A stretch of 64,000 nucleotides of DNA from Cristatella mucedo (Eukaryota > Bryozoa > Phylactolaemata > Cristatellidae): the NCBI GenBank assembly GCA_009760855.2, contig WPIO01000007.1:9584501-9648500 (forward strand), read 5' to 3'. This document shows, piece after piece, positions 12,101-23,800 of the stretch; position 1 is the first letter of the stretch, and every line of letters starts with the position of its first letter. Both the position numbers and the translations under genes were made by a program. The notes beneath the pieces are model-generated. The model was not told the DNA's origin. It made no database searches and saw only the letters and a list, made by a program, of their open reading frames with translations.

Positions 12101-12379
12101 CAAACGTTAAATAGTGCACGGCATGCATCTTCCTTTAAAAATGGTAATACTGTAATTGCGTCCGAGTGCCAGTGACTGTTGTGGCTGCACTGAGGTAACA
12201 ACAAAAGCAGAGCAGCCGTCATGTAGCTGCTCGGCTTCAGCGAATGACAATGGCTAGCTCATGTTAATTCCTCAAAACCATAAAGAAAAAGCAGATATTA
12301 TGCTCTTCTGAGTTGTTTATAGTCCACTGAAAGCCCAGGCAGCTTCTGGTGAACTAGCCAACAATATTTCAGGTGATTG
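9191..12379. other. No recognisable gene in 3.2 kb
   Basis: Many overlapping open frames of 60-185 codons occur on both strands because the base composition is stop-poor. None shows a recognisable domain. The minus-strand frames between 11328 and 9404 look somewhat more protein-like (for example GGLLRAIQDLLDAGMQAEKD near 11060). They change frame repeatedly and no family could be named. This could be a decayed mobile element or unrecognised exons. Confidence 0.3.
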
Positions 12380-12486
12380 AAGAGCATGCTACCACTTGCC
12401 ATTCGATCAGGCTCCCTTTACAGCATACGGTATGTAAAGTGCTTAGAAAGACATTAAGTTCTCCGATGGTGCTATACAAATGTTAT
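12380..12486 (+). mobile_element. LINE-A 3' end
   Basis: The 3' UTR box AAGTGCTTAGAAAGACATT and the terminal GGTGCTATACAAATG end in TTATTATAT. The preceding GAGCATGCTACC segment is shared with 12670-12720. No coding part. Confidence 0.6.
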
Positions 12487-12669
12487 TATATAAAGAATAA
12501 CGAATATTATATAAATATAGAATATTATTTAAAGAAAAATAATTAGGATATTTGGTGCAAGTAATTTTTTAGTGTGGAAGTAGCGCCATAGGGCAGTTAA
12601 AGGAAGTGCCAGAATTAGCAGCCGGAGGGCCATCACAGTCGTTGCACACCTGCGCTTCTTAATATGCTT

Positions 12670-12804
12670 GTAGTTCATTGAGCATGCTACCGCTAACCAT
12701 TTGATCATGCTTCCTTTACAGCAGATAAGTGCCTAGAAAGAGACTGAGTTCTCTGAGGGTGCTATAACAAATATGTTATCACTATTATTATTATTATTAT
12801 TATT
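12670..12804 (+). mobile_element. LINE-A 3' end with (ATT)n tail
   Basis: The box AGTGCCTAGAAAGAGACTG, a GGGTGCTATAACAAAT end and an (ATT)n tail are all present. It shares its upstream segment with the copy at 12380-12486. No coding part. Confidence 0.65.
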
Positions 12805-14061
12805 GCTCCATCACTTGCTTGTGGTTGGTAGCCTGGCCTTCACACAATCTTGCTGTCCGTGCTTACCTACATCTCAATGGTAAGTCCAGCTGAGTCTGCT
12901 CCTTTCTGTGTTGTAACTACACACCAAGTATCTGTTAGTATGGTGCTGCTGTCAGCACGTTTGAATGTGTGTGAACGTTTAAATGCCGTTGTATGATTTG
13001 CATGGGCCTGCCGAGGTGAAAACCTGTCAACGTTGCATGATTTGCAGGGCCGTGGCAATGGGTTGGCCAAACGATGTTGTTTCGCTGAGCATTGCTGTTT
13101 TAGGGCATACATGGGTTTGGCAGCAGAGGTTGGGCTGGTGGGGCAGCGGGAGATTCCTTTTCTTCGAGATCTGCTGAATTTCCAAAGTGAAGCTCGATAG
13201 ATCGGACCCATCTGTTTCCTGAATGCTAGGACCGTGGATAGATAGCCTTTGCTTCTGCTGCTGCTGCTTATAGCAGTACTGGCTGGTAGCCTTCACCCAA
13301 ATTAAGCTCAGCCAGCTGAGTGTCCTCTGATCTTTTTTCGTGACCACAAGGATAAGCCACAAGCTGTGTGTCTCAGGTTCGCTGCCTCCCAGAGCTGCTG
13401 CAACCTATGCCCCAGCGGCTAACCGTGCTGAGCAAGTGGAGATGAGCTGACGATCGTTAATGCGGGCCTCTAAGTTGTATTTCCGAAGCAGCAGTGGTAT
13501 TTCGAAACTCTTTTCACCATGCTCTAGTGTAATGAATGATCTGAAGGCAAGTGTCATAACACCGATAGCAGGCCGGTGTAGTCAACCGTGACACTCCGGA
13601 TGTGATTAGACTGGGGCCTGCTTTGCTGAACAGTGACAAAAGTGTTAGCATATAGCACGAACATTTGCCGACATAATCGACGGATTCATTGCACTGTCGG
13701 CACTGCATTGGAAGGCCCAGCAAGTTCGATTGTTCCGCCAGCCACTCCTCGAGAGTTATTTGTGAAAAATGCCACCAGCGCCTGTTCAACTGCACCCTGA
13801 CAGAGTGCACCAGTTCCAAGCCGCTGGCGATGGCTCACTGTCGGGAAGCTGAACCGAGTGCAAGTCCCCCAAATAGTCATCAGATCGTTGGTGATTTCCC
13901 TGCCATGAATTAAAGCTGTTTCTGAAGCTTAATGTAGGAAGCCGATGTTGATTAGAATGTTAATCGTGGATGGGTTGGTTCAGCCAACCTGCCAAGGACG
14001 CTTCAAAGACCGTGAGGGAATAGCATGCAAACTTTGTTTTTTCTGCCAGTTGTTGTCTATG
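12805..14061. other. No recognisable gene upstream of GALNT
   Basis: No supported coding sequence. A 5' untranslated exon of GALNT is expected somewhere upstream of the acceptor at 14405, but it could not be located. Confidence 0.35.
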
Positions 14062-14062
14062 T

Positions 14063-14120
<58 letters not shown>
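14062..14120. repeat. (TG)n microsatellite
   Basis: An almost pure TG run of about 59 bp, ending in AGTGAGTG. It lies about 290 bp upstream of the GALNT first coding exon. Confidence 0.97.
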
Positions 14121-14122
<2 letters not shown>

Positions 14123-14400
14123 TGAGTGCAGGTTACCTGCAAATTATATTTTTTGCTAGGACCTGTAGCCTCTTGCCACAAAATAGTGGTTTCTCGCTGT
14201 GCAAGAACACAGCCGAGGCTGCTCTGGCGAGAGCATTTGAGCGAGAGCTTCATTGAGGTGGCTGCCTTTGAGCATAGCAGCTGCTGCTGATATGCTCCGC
14301 CTGCCAGTATGCTGGCCCGAAGTGCTTGGCTGCCCCCTAGCACAATCACCCGACCTCCTCCCCCTCCTGCCAGCCTTGATGCATTTGGCTGCATTTTGCT

Positions 14401-14436
14401 TTTAGGCCTGAGTCGGTATCAGTTGCGCTACGAGCA
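14401..14436 (+). promoter_or_regulatory. Splice acceptor and 5' UTR of GALNT
   Basis: A pyrimidine-rich tract ends in TTTTAG at 14405, 31 nt before the start codon. The first coding exon therefore probably begins at 14406, with a short untranslated leader. The upstream partner is either a 5' UTR exon or a trans-spliced leader; neither can be seen directly. Confidence 0.45.
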
Positions 14437-14803
14437 ATGGCTGCGCTCGTGCCCCGGAAACGGACCACGCTGATGCGGCTGGGCGCAGCGGCGCTGGTGT
14501 TCTGGTTCCTGTTCGTACTGTGGGAGCTAAACAGCCAGACGCCCAGGGGCCTGGACAGCGAAAGTATTGCTCGAAGGGACCGGGCGCCGGCTGGTGGCCA
14601 CGAGCACCTGAAGCCTCGATTCGTTCCACCGTCGAACAGCCTCGGCGAAGCAGCAGGCGGCGACGGAGGCGGTGGCGGCCCCCTCGGTGGTGTCGTGCCG
14701 ATGCTCGAGAAACCCTTTCAGATGGTGCTGGATAAGTTCGGAATTAACAATATCCCAGCGCCAAATATCAACAGCCTCAGCACGGTCGACCCGCATGCTC
14801 CCG
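14437..14803 (+). CDS. GALNT: GALNT coding exon 1
   Basis: Residues 1-122 plus one base. The ATG is the first in the exon and is followed by the basic stretch RKRTTLMR, then a hydrophobic anchor ([15 protein letters not shown]), as expected for a type II Golgi protein. A Gly-rich stem lies at about 72-84. The donor is CCG|GTGAGC at 14804. Confidence 0.88.
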
Positions 14804-17800
14804 GTGAGCTGAGCTCTGCGACCTGCCGCTCGCTGGCAGCTCTGTGCGCTGCCTCCTCGCTGCTGTGTGCGTGACGCTCGGTCTCGTCCAATCAGACAGT
14901 GGCAGCTCGCTCCCAGCTCGGACAGTGGAGACCGCTGCACCGACTCTCACCTAGCTGTAGGTGTGTGGTGCCACTGCTGCTGCGAGAAGATGCAGTAGGG
15001 ATAATTTTGTCTGGGACCCCGACTTCCGGTGTGAACGTCACGCACATATGTTAGCTACCCGAGTGAGACTGATAGTTTGGCATTTCAGCTTGGGTATGTC
15101 TTCGGCTTGTGCAAAGAACCACAGGGCTCTGCCCCGCGTGCGACAGAGCAGCTGGTCGTGCTTGTGCTGCCTAACTGGCAGAGGGAGGAACAAGGGCTAT
15201 CCGGACATTGCTGTTGGGCCCGTTTGAGTGAAGACTGGCCGTGGCATGCTGATGGAGAGTCTAGCTACATCACATGCACATATGCTGCGTGGTGGCTGTT
15301 CCGCCCCCTTTATTTTTGTTCCTGATGGCTCTGCTTGGGCGAATTTTGGCACCCTGTAAAGAAAAACCTGGCCTACTTAGAGTCGTCTCTGAGTTGCCTT
15401 CGCTTTGCTTTGCGATGAGAGCTCAGTAGAGGAGGCAGCTGGCTGTTTGCTTGCCCAACTGACCTATCGGGCCGTGCTTGAGTGTTCCAACTGTGACGTC
15501 ACCATACCTCGCCTGTATGCGTCACTTCCACGACTGCTCGGTACCATTCATTGCATGATCCGGTACCGTTTGCCGGTATGTTTACTGGCCTTTTGTGAGG
15601 TAAAGTTACCGGCAGCAGGCCGTGGCAGCCAGTCAATTATTGAGAAACCGCTGCCACTCGACGAGCACGTGCTCGCCCAGGAGTGGGAGAAGCCACCGCT
15701 GCAGCTCTGCCAGAGCTCACTTAACTAATAGCTGATGAGGGCGATGCAGCATAGATGCTGTCAAACATCGGCTGCCATTTAATGTGCACAAAGTTAGCTT
15801 TGGTCCGGAGGCAGATGTGTGGGGCTACCCAACTTCGGCTGCTTATTCGACCGGGTCGGAATGTGCAGTGGGCGTAACTGGGGGGTCAGGGCCACTGCTC
15901 ACTGCAAGCAGCTCCTCTGCAGCGCTGTGCGCAGCGAGCTAGCATGGCGCTGCATTCGCTCGGCGCACGACAGTTGCAGCGGGTCGGAGCTTGAGCTGTG
16001 ATGGCGGCGGCAGCGTCCTGTGCAGCCGCATGCCACGCCCCTTCAGTTACTTGGTCCTGTTCGACCTGCGGCCTACCTTGTATTTGTCTGTGCTTTGCTG
16101 GCGCGATGGTAAAAGAATTTTTTTTTAAATTGTAAACTTTTAACTCATTCAACGGCCTCATTTAGTGACTGCAGCAGAATCACTGTGGCTTTTGCCCGGC
16201 GCCCTTACAGAGGGCAGCAAGCAATTGCAGGGCACAGGATTTGAACCCTGGACTCGGGTCGCGAAATTCGAGCATCTAAACTGCTTTGCTGAAATATAAT
16301 TTATTAAGCTCTCGTTTCGTCCGTTTGCTATCGTTTGCTTGCTTGCTTGCCTAGCCGGCTTGCTGCTTGCTATGCCCTCTGACCTTGCCATACTGTGTTC
16401 GACAGGGGAGCAGGGACGAGGTATCGACATAAAGAAAGAAGATCTGTCGCCGGAGGAGCGGCAGAAATTCGAGCAGGGCTTTCAGGACAATGCCTTCAAC
16501 CAGTATGCCAGCGACATGATGTCGGTGCACAGAAGCTTGCCAGATGTCAGAGACGTCGAGTAAGTTAATTCTCGATTATTCCTTTGGAATCTGGTCAGTC
16601 GCCTTGGCTTCTCGTGCTCTGTAGTCGCATGCTGTAGCCACGTCGACCACTGTCAGGTAGGGTGCACTAGGTAAAGCTGTTGCTCTTCACAACCTCGTTC
16701 GCGAAGTCCTGGGTTCGAATCCTGTGGTAGGGGATTCTTTATCATAGCTGTAAGAAGTGTTGATAGCCGTAGAGGCTCTTCTGTTGCTATACAAAAGAGG
16801 CTTTTATATCAGCTAGTATTTTTTTAGATTATCGTGAATGCAGTCGTTATGCAATAAGTGAGTGTTTCCCCAGCCGAATATGTTGTCAAACTTGCTGTCT
16901 CGACTTGCCGTCAAATCGACTGCATTTTCAGCAGCAGAGCTTCCATACAGCAAACTAGTGAAACCCATTGCTGAGGCCTGCTCATCCAACTGTTATGCAG
17001 GGGACATTCGGCCTTCTGCCGGCTGATAAACGGATACAGAGTCCAAATTGGCTTGGCTCATTCGTACCTGGTTGCACTGCTGCACCATTTTCAGCCTCCT
17101 CGTGCTCTCAGGTCTTCTTAGAGGCAATGAAGTAGCCATTCCATTATTTCCCTAGACAGGAGCTTTTGCTCTGCATGTCCTTGACTGTATAACTCACCTT
17201 CAAGATTCTTACATGATATCTTCTCTCGTGCTGCCAACTTTGGCAAATCATTTCCGGCTGCTACTTCCATGCTACTCCTCACTACTTCGACTGCCCTCCT
17301 GACTCAGTCATGCTTCTCACCTTCTCTTTGTTGAATGAGATGGAATCTTTTGGCTACCGTGTGCACACCAAAAGCCACCTAGGCTTTCAGTACCCCATAG
17401 AAGACTCTGCAGAGTAACACCCGCTTAGTCTTCGTGACTTTGTGGAGTTTCAGACAGAGATGCGTATGTAGGTCACACACGTGGCCCAGTGGTTAAGGTG
17501 CTCGACCCGACCAAGGTCAAGGTGAATACATTTGATTTCCGAGGTAGTGGGCTTAAGTCCCGTGGCATATGTAAAGTCTGAATAGAGATTAAGTTTCCTT
17601 AGGGCACTTTACACATGAATATTATTTATTTATATTTCATCCACTGCATGTCTTTCTGACTGCATCTGCCTGTCACATTTTGGGCTTCTTTTTGTCAAAC
17701 TTCGGCAAAAAGTGTTGGCTTCCCTGGAGAGTCTGCTCTGGCCTTGAATCCTTAGGGCAGCTTATTAAGGAAAATTGTCCACATTCTTCCTCTCCATGCC

Positions 17801-20800
17801 TCTTCTCATTGCTGTTTTTGCAGTCTCCCATTCCAGGTTCTTGGTCCGAATTGCCGGCCTGCGGTCGGCAATTAGGCCTTTCGTGCCAGCTGTCCAAGCT
17901 GCTGTGCAGGAAAAAGATTGTAGGCCAGACATGCTGAGGTGCTTTCATCTTTAGGGCCGATTGCTGCCGTTCCACCTGTTGGGGAGGAGGGAGGTGTTCA
18001 GTCAATGGTGGTCCAGTCCCTTGGACATGCGATAAAACATTGGTGAAGGCAAGTGGCCTGCACCAATTAAGTCACTAAATATAGATGCCTGGGTGGTCTA
18101 ACCTCAACCCCCCCCCACCCGACCTGAGCCACTGTAGGGTCTCCTGTGACAGCTCTAATCAATTCAAAGATAGCTTTGGTGCCCAGAGGAGAGTTGCACA
18201 TGCCAGCATTACTTCCTGTGTCAAGATGGTGTACTGTGTACTTGCCAGTGCCATCTCGACAGCCCTTGTGCATGGCGTGCATGCCAAAAAAAGGTAAAAG
18301 GCACTTTCAGGTGCAGCTAGTGCTGAAGTCAGCACTAAGGGGTGCATCAGCTGCTGCTGCTGCTGACGACCATATCAAGCTCAAGCTAATAACTGCTGCA
18401 GTTCAAGTCCTTGATGTTAAGCCTTCGATTACTTAAATGACTGGCAGCGCTAGTGGTTGATTTGTGCATGCCGAAGCTCGGTTCCCATTTTCGCAGAGCA
18501 GCTGCTTGAGATGTTCACTGGTATGAGCATGCAGCCTGATCCGAAAAGGCTTCGTGCCTCTGCACAGGCTGCTGCTGCTGCTCGAGGCTTTGCACGTTCT
18601 CTCTTGACTCTGTGTCCTGCTTCTGTGTCGAGTTGTCATCCAGTGGGTCTGGCTTGTGAAGTGGCTCAACCTGCATGAGCACGATAATCGTGCCATCGCC
18701 ATTGTGGCCATTATAGTATAGGCCGGCTGGCAGGGCTCCACTTCGCGAGCATTCGCGTGTGCAAAGAGACCAGCTTATGGACGAGGAAGCTGCGGAGCAT
18801 GCGAGTTGCCGAAGGGTGGGCTAATGGGGCTAAGCCAACCTAAAGTTGGACCGATCTGCTCGGGGGCGTTTCAGATGGCTTGCTGCCCGGCACGCCTCTT
18901 TTGCCTCGTATCTCCCTCCTGCAAGTTCAAGGTTTCCCCCAGCTCTGCATGGTCCTGGATAGACTGCCACGAGTGTCGTTTATCGAGTTTCGTTTATCGC
19001 TCCATAGCCTCTGTGTGCCCCACTGCCGACCACAGGCCGCTTCACCCTTCAGTGGCTTCACTCTATGACTCACTCGTTGAGCGATCTGTTAAAGCTTTGT
19101 TCGAGCTGTCAGTTTCTTCACCGATATATGTATCTGTTCTGTGCGAGTGCATTCGCTGTAGCAAGCTAGTGCAATCGGTTTTTAATTCGCAAAATCTGTC
19201 CGGCCTGCAACGGCATTAAATGAAGTGGGTTCTCGTGGTGGGGGTGTTATGTAACAGCAGCATGTTGGTAACTCAAAATAGCCTTCTGCTCTCCACGATT
19301 GGCCGAGTCGAGTTTGCACTTGCACAGCACCTGCTTCACACTATCAGGCAGTGATGAGCAGTGAAAGCAATGTAAAGATTGGACTAATAAGCCTGAACTG
19401 AGCTCGTTTGACCTGCATTAATCTCGTTACTGTCAGTTCTACATTCTTGTCTCTGTCAGCTGGCACCATGTCCGAGGCAGGGGGTCAAGGTAGGGAAGCG
19501 AAGAGCTGATTTTCGGCATTAGCCTGCTTTGACTGTCAACTGCAAGCTAAGCAACCGGCCGTTCTAAGAATCGTTCTATTTTTACCGGATTTCTATATTC
19601 GGATTTCTGTATTTACCAGAACTCTGTTTCGATTACCTAATTCACTGTATGAGAAGGTTGTATGAAGAGAATCTAGTGTGAATCCGATCGTGCATGTGTA
19701 GTTCATGACCTCTTGTACTATGGCAGCAGTATGAAATGTCTATTCGTGAAGTTAGTAAGCAAGGCCCACTCAAGTCTCGTCATCCAGTCTGTTACCGCCG
19801 ATCGACCAAGTGACCAGCTGTCCGGGCAGCAAATTCGCGGGTGACTAACTGTCCCGAATCGCATATGCTTGCTCGATGGCTTGGCACAGCCAGCACTGTT
19901 ACGTACACGTCTTGAATGTTGCCTGCGGCCATGTCAGTAGGTGTGCCAGCTGCTGGTTTGTGGAGAACTGCCAGTCACGTGTCGGTGATTCTGTATGTCA
20001 ACAGCAGTACTCATCGTTCGTGCATTCGAATGGCACTGATGATGGAGAAGGATCTGTTTTCATGCTTAAGTTCTGTTCAGCACTTCAGCCTTAATGACTA
20101 CATTTCAACGAGCCATTCACAAGCTGCTAGCATTCGATAGTGACCCCTGCTATCCAGTGCATCGCTCAGTGCAGAGCTGAGCTTAACACGAGCCACGGTT
20201 GATGCTGCTGCTGATGCTGCCATAGCTGCTCTTGCATGTCGAAGGAGCCGTTAGGAGAGTTGCCAGTCTACATGTGCACTTTTTCCCTTCTGGCCATGCA
20301 TGTCACATATATGCATGTACTCGTATTTCTATTCATTGACATGGTTATAATATTAATAGTAATAATAATAAAAATAATAGGAAGCCATTTGTGTAGTACC
20401 CTAAAGCCGCATTTTCATGGTCGGCTTACCTCTGTCCTGCTTCTAACCTGATTTTGTACTGCTTTGGTCATCCTTCGGAGGTTGGAAGTTTATTTAGTTG
20501 GTCTCCGATCGTCTTGCTTCCCACTAGCCACACCCCGAGAAGGGGTATAACTGCTTCAAGGAGGTAGGAAATTGCCCTCTGCAGTTCACCTCCAGACGAG
20601 TTTACCTCCTGATTTAGACCTGTCAGCAAAAGCCTCTATCACTCGCCTGCCTCGTGATCTGATTCCTGTGTGAAGAGCTCGTAATAGCTAGCCCCAAAAT
20701 AGGGGGCCGAACGCATTGATGATGCCATCGGTCGTGTAGGCCCCCATGCCCTTCAGAGCAGGAAGAAGGCTTGCCCTTGATGGTGCCTATGCTTGGTCGT

Positions 20801-23800
20801 TTGTTTGGTCTTGCTTTCATCTTAGCCAAGAGGTAGAACCATGCTCAGCTTCTCGGTTATCATCCATTCTTTGATGGGTCTTGAACTGCCCCCCCAATCT
20901 TCATGACTTATGCACCAAAGACTGGATCATGACTCAACAAATACTTTCTAAGCACTTTGCATGTGCTGGAAAGGAAACATGTTGATTGGTTAGGGATAAA
21001 TATAAAATAAGAATAAATATAATTCATTTGTATAGCACCCTGAAAGAGCTTAATCTCTGTTTTGGTGCTTCACTTATGTCATGGGGCTAGAGCCCATGAC
21101 CTCGGTCATCAAATACATTCATCTTTACCTTGGTTCGAGGCATGCACCTTAACCATTAGGCCAAACCAGTGAGGTGATAACAAGCATAGTGTCGGAACCT
21201 ATAAGCACACACACACAAAAGACAATTTATACAGAAAGTCAATGCTGTAATAGGTACGTTTTTAGCTTCTTGTGTCTTGAACAGCTGTTGCCATGGCCAC
21301 CTATACAGATGCCAGCTGCTGGTGTACTGAAAACTGCCAATCATGTGTCTGCGATTTCCTGTGCCAGAAGCAGTACTTTTGCTGTCCGGTTAAGTCATGG
21401 GTGTCGTGACGTCAGCAGGAAGTGAGCTCCAGGTATTTTGGAGCATACGACCTGAAGGTTCGGTCCCCTTCCCAAAGAATTTGAGGTTGGTTAGAGGCAC
21501 AGCTAAGCGACTCGAGTGAAGGAGAGCAGTGGTACAATGTGCTCTGCCTGCTTTTGTCGAGATCGCTGCAGGCATGCATGTACTGGACTGAAACTGAAAA
21601 GTCGCCACCGGTAGTGCCAAATGGTGCCGGTTTTTAGTGTGCCTACCGGTTAGAGTGTCTGTGCTCTCTGGCACAGAGATCAGTTTGCTGCTGCTGCCGG
21701 TTAGGCTGCTGGTTAGTGCTATCTGGCTCTTGAGATCAGTTTGCTACAGCTGCTGCTCCATTGGTTCTTCAGCTCTCGGCTTTGTTGTCATCAGTGTCCC
21801 TCTCTCTATCCCTGCCTGCCATAAGAGAACAGCTGCTGAAGCTGTGCCACTGACAAGCACAGCTCTGATCGGCTCGTGTCTGTTCGGCAGCAATGCAGTA
21901 GCATTCGTAGTATTTCCATTCCCATTTGAGCCATTACTCCTGGCCAGGTTAAGATCAGTCGCCAAGTTCGAGTGTGTGACGGTTGACTCGATTTCCGCTG
22001 GAGCTGTTGTGCAGGAGCACCTTCAGATTTTTGCCACACATTTGTTCCCACGAATTGCTTTCCTTTTCATTGATTGTGTGGCTGTTGGTCACGAAAAGCA
22101 AGCAAAGCTGGCGGGCTGCCCTCCTTTTATTTTTGCATTCCGTGCAGCACCAGCTAAAGATAGACATGCAGCACCAGCACCTATCCTCCTTACGGTGTTA
22201 ACAAGAAACTAAAATAGCCCTAAATAAAAGCCAAACCAAGCCAGCGATTGTGTGTGTCTGATTGCTTCTGTTGTAGCAGGCTTAAAGGGCGAGCAATCAC
22301 GACCCACATTTTGAGGTGGTGCTGAACCTCGAACTCTAGGGGCAATGCAAATCTGCCAAACCCAGACATCCGCTATGCGGCATTGGTTTATGAAATCCTT
22401 GTCAGCCACGGGGTTTTGGGTTGGAGCCGTGCATGCGCTGCTGTCAGGCATGCGAAGCGACGCCCCGGTGACTCTGTTTGCCTTCCAGGCTTCCCTCGTT
22501 TCTGCCATGCATGGGTGCCTATCGTGTGGCTTCTTTTGGCATGCAGGTGCAAGTCGATGACATATAGCAGCAATCTTCCTGACACCAGTGTGATTATTTG
22601 CTTCCATAACGAAGCATGGTCGATACTGCTTCGTACAGTGCACAGTGTCCTCGATCGGTCGCCGCCGGAACTCATCCGAGAAATTGTCCTCGTCGATGAC
22701 TTTTCTGATAAACGTGAGTCGATGCTACCTCGTACGCGGCGCCGACTGCTTCGTGCTGCTGCTGCCTCGACGCTATGGACTAGCACAGTTGGGCCTAACC
22801 CGATCGCCCCATTGCTTTGCTTGTATGCCAGCTCCACTTTAACCGTCCCGTGTGCCCCACAAGCTTGATGCAATCGGTCTGGTCTTGAGGCCTCTCGGTG
22901 GTTCGTGAAGCACAGCAAGAGCGACACCAGCTAAAAATGCAGCAGTAGCCAATTCCCTTGATTGATCTCTAGTAGTGTACAGCTTAATCCACAGTGCCGA
23001 AGCTGTCGCTGTACACGACTTGAGTGTGTCTCGCATGACTATGGAGCTAGCTAGCTTCTGCTCTGCCTCACGCACCACTGGCACAGCACGAGCCTGTGCT
23101 CCAGCGACTGCGATCTGATCGCCGACGCCTCATCGGCGGCCATTGGGCTGAAGCAGCTGCTGCCTGCCCATGGACATCCCTGGAAAAACAGCATCATCGT
23201 GTGAGCAAAAAAATTGCCAATATCGTTGCCACTCAAAAGACTGGCAATGAGAATTAGTTATCACTGCAACTAGCAATGAGCCTGCTTTTCTTTTCAAGCT
23301 CTGCATCTGGTACATATTGTCAGCGGCTCGTAGGTATGGGCTGCCTATCGTTGTGGCGATGTGATGACCCTCGCGCAGAGCTAGCTCTCACTGGCCGTGA
23401 CCACTGACCACTCGGCATTGGAATTTCCTGACTCGAGAAAATGCCCTTGCATTCTACCCTGGTCTCTGGCCGCTCAGTGTGGCCGAATGCGAATGCGGAA
23501 GCTGTTTGTGGCTTCCAGAGCATGGGCAGCCGAGGCAGGACGTTCGGTGTGCGACTGGCACTTTTTCACTCCTGGATAGTCGTGCTGTCGAAGCTTTGCG
23601 TTACTGCCCCAGGAGCGCTGCTGCTACCGATGCTGCCGAACCCGCCAGCCGCCCACCGGTGGCAGCGCCTGCCCTCCCGCTGCCCGGGCCTCTGTCAAGG
23701 GGTGCTCTGTGGTCAGTCTCAATCGCGCTGATCGTCGTGGTCTATCGCGTTGTTGCAGCGCACACGAAGGCTCCGCTTGAGGAGTATATGGCCAAGCTAA

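Larger units (their letters stand above)
20930..21630 (-). mobile_element. LINE-A copy with nested SINE2 and unknown repeat
   Basis: A minus-strand 3' UTR and C-terminal coding fragment (CTTTGCATGTGCTGGAAAGG at the low end, a decayed [21 protein letters not shown] frame at 21470-21390). SINE2 is inserted at 21000-21170 and the 110-bp repeat at 21275-21386. It carries two successive insertions, so it is among the older elements here. Confidence 0.65.

Noticed and set aside
21637-22212. 191-codon open frame inside GALNT intron 2
   Set aside because: No domain, a chance-like hydrophobic composition, and equally long antisense frames. It starts within the LINE-A copy.
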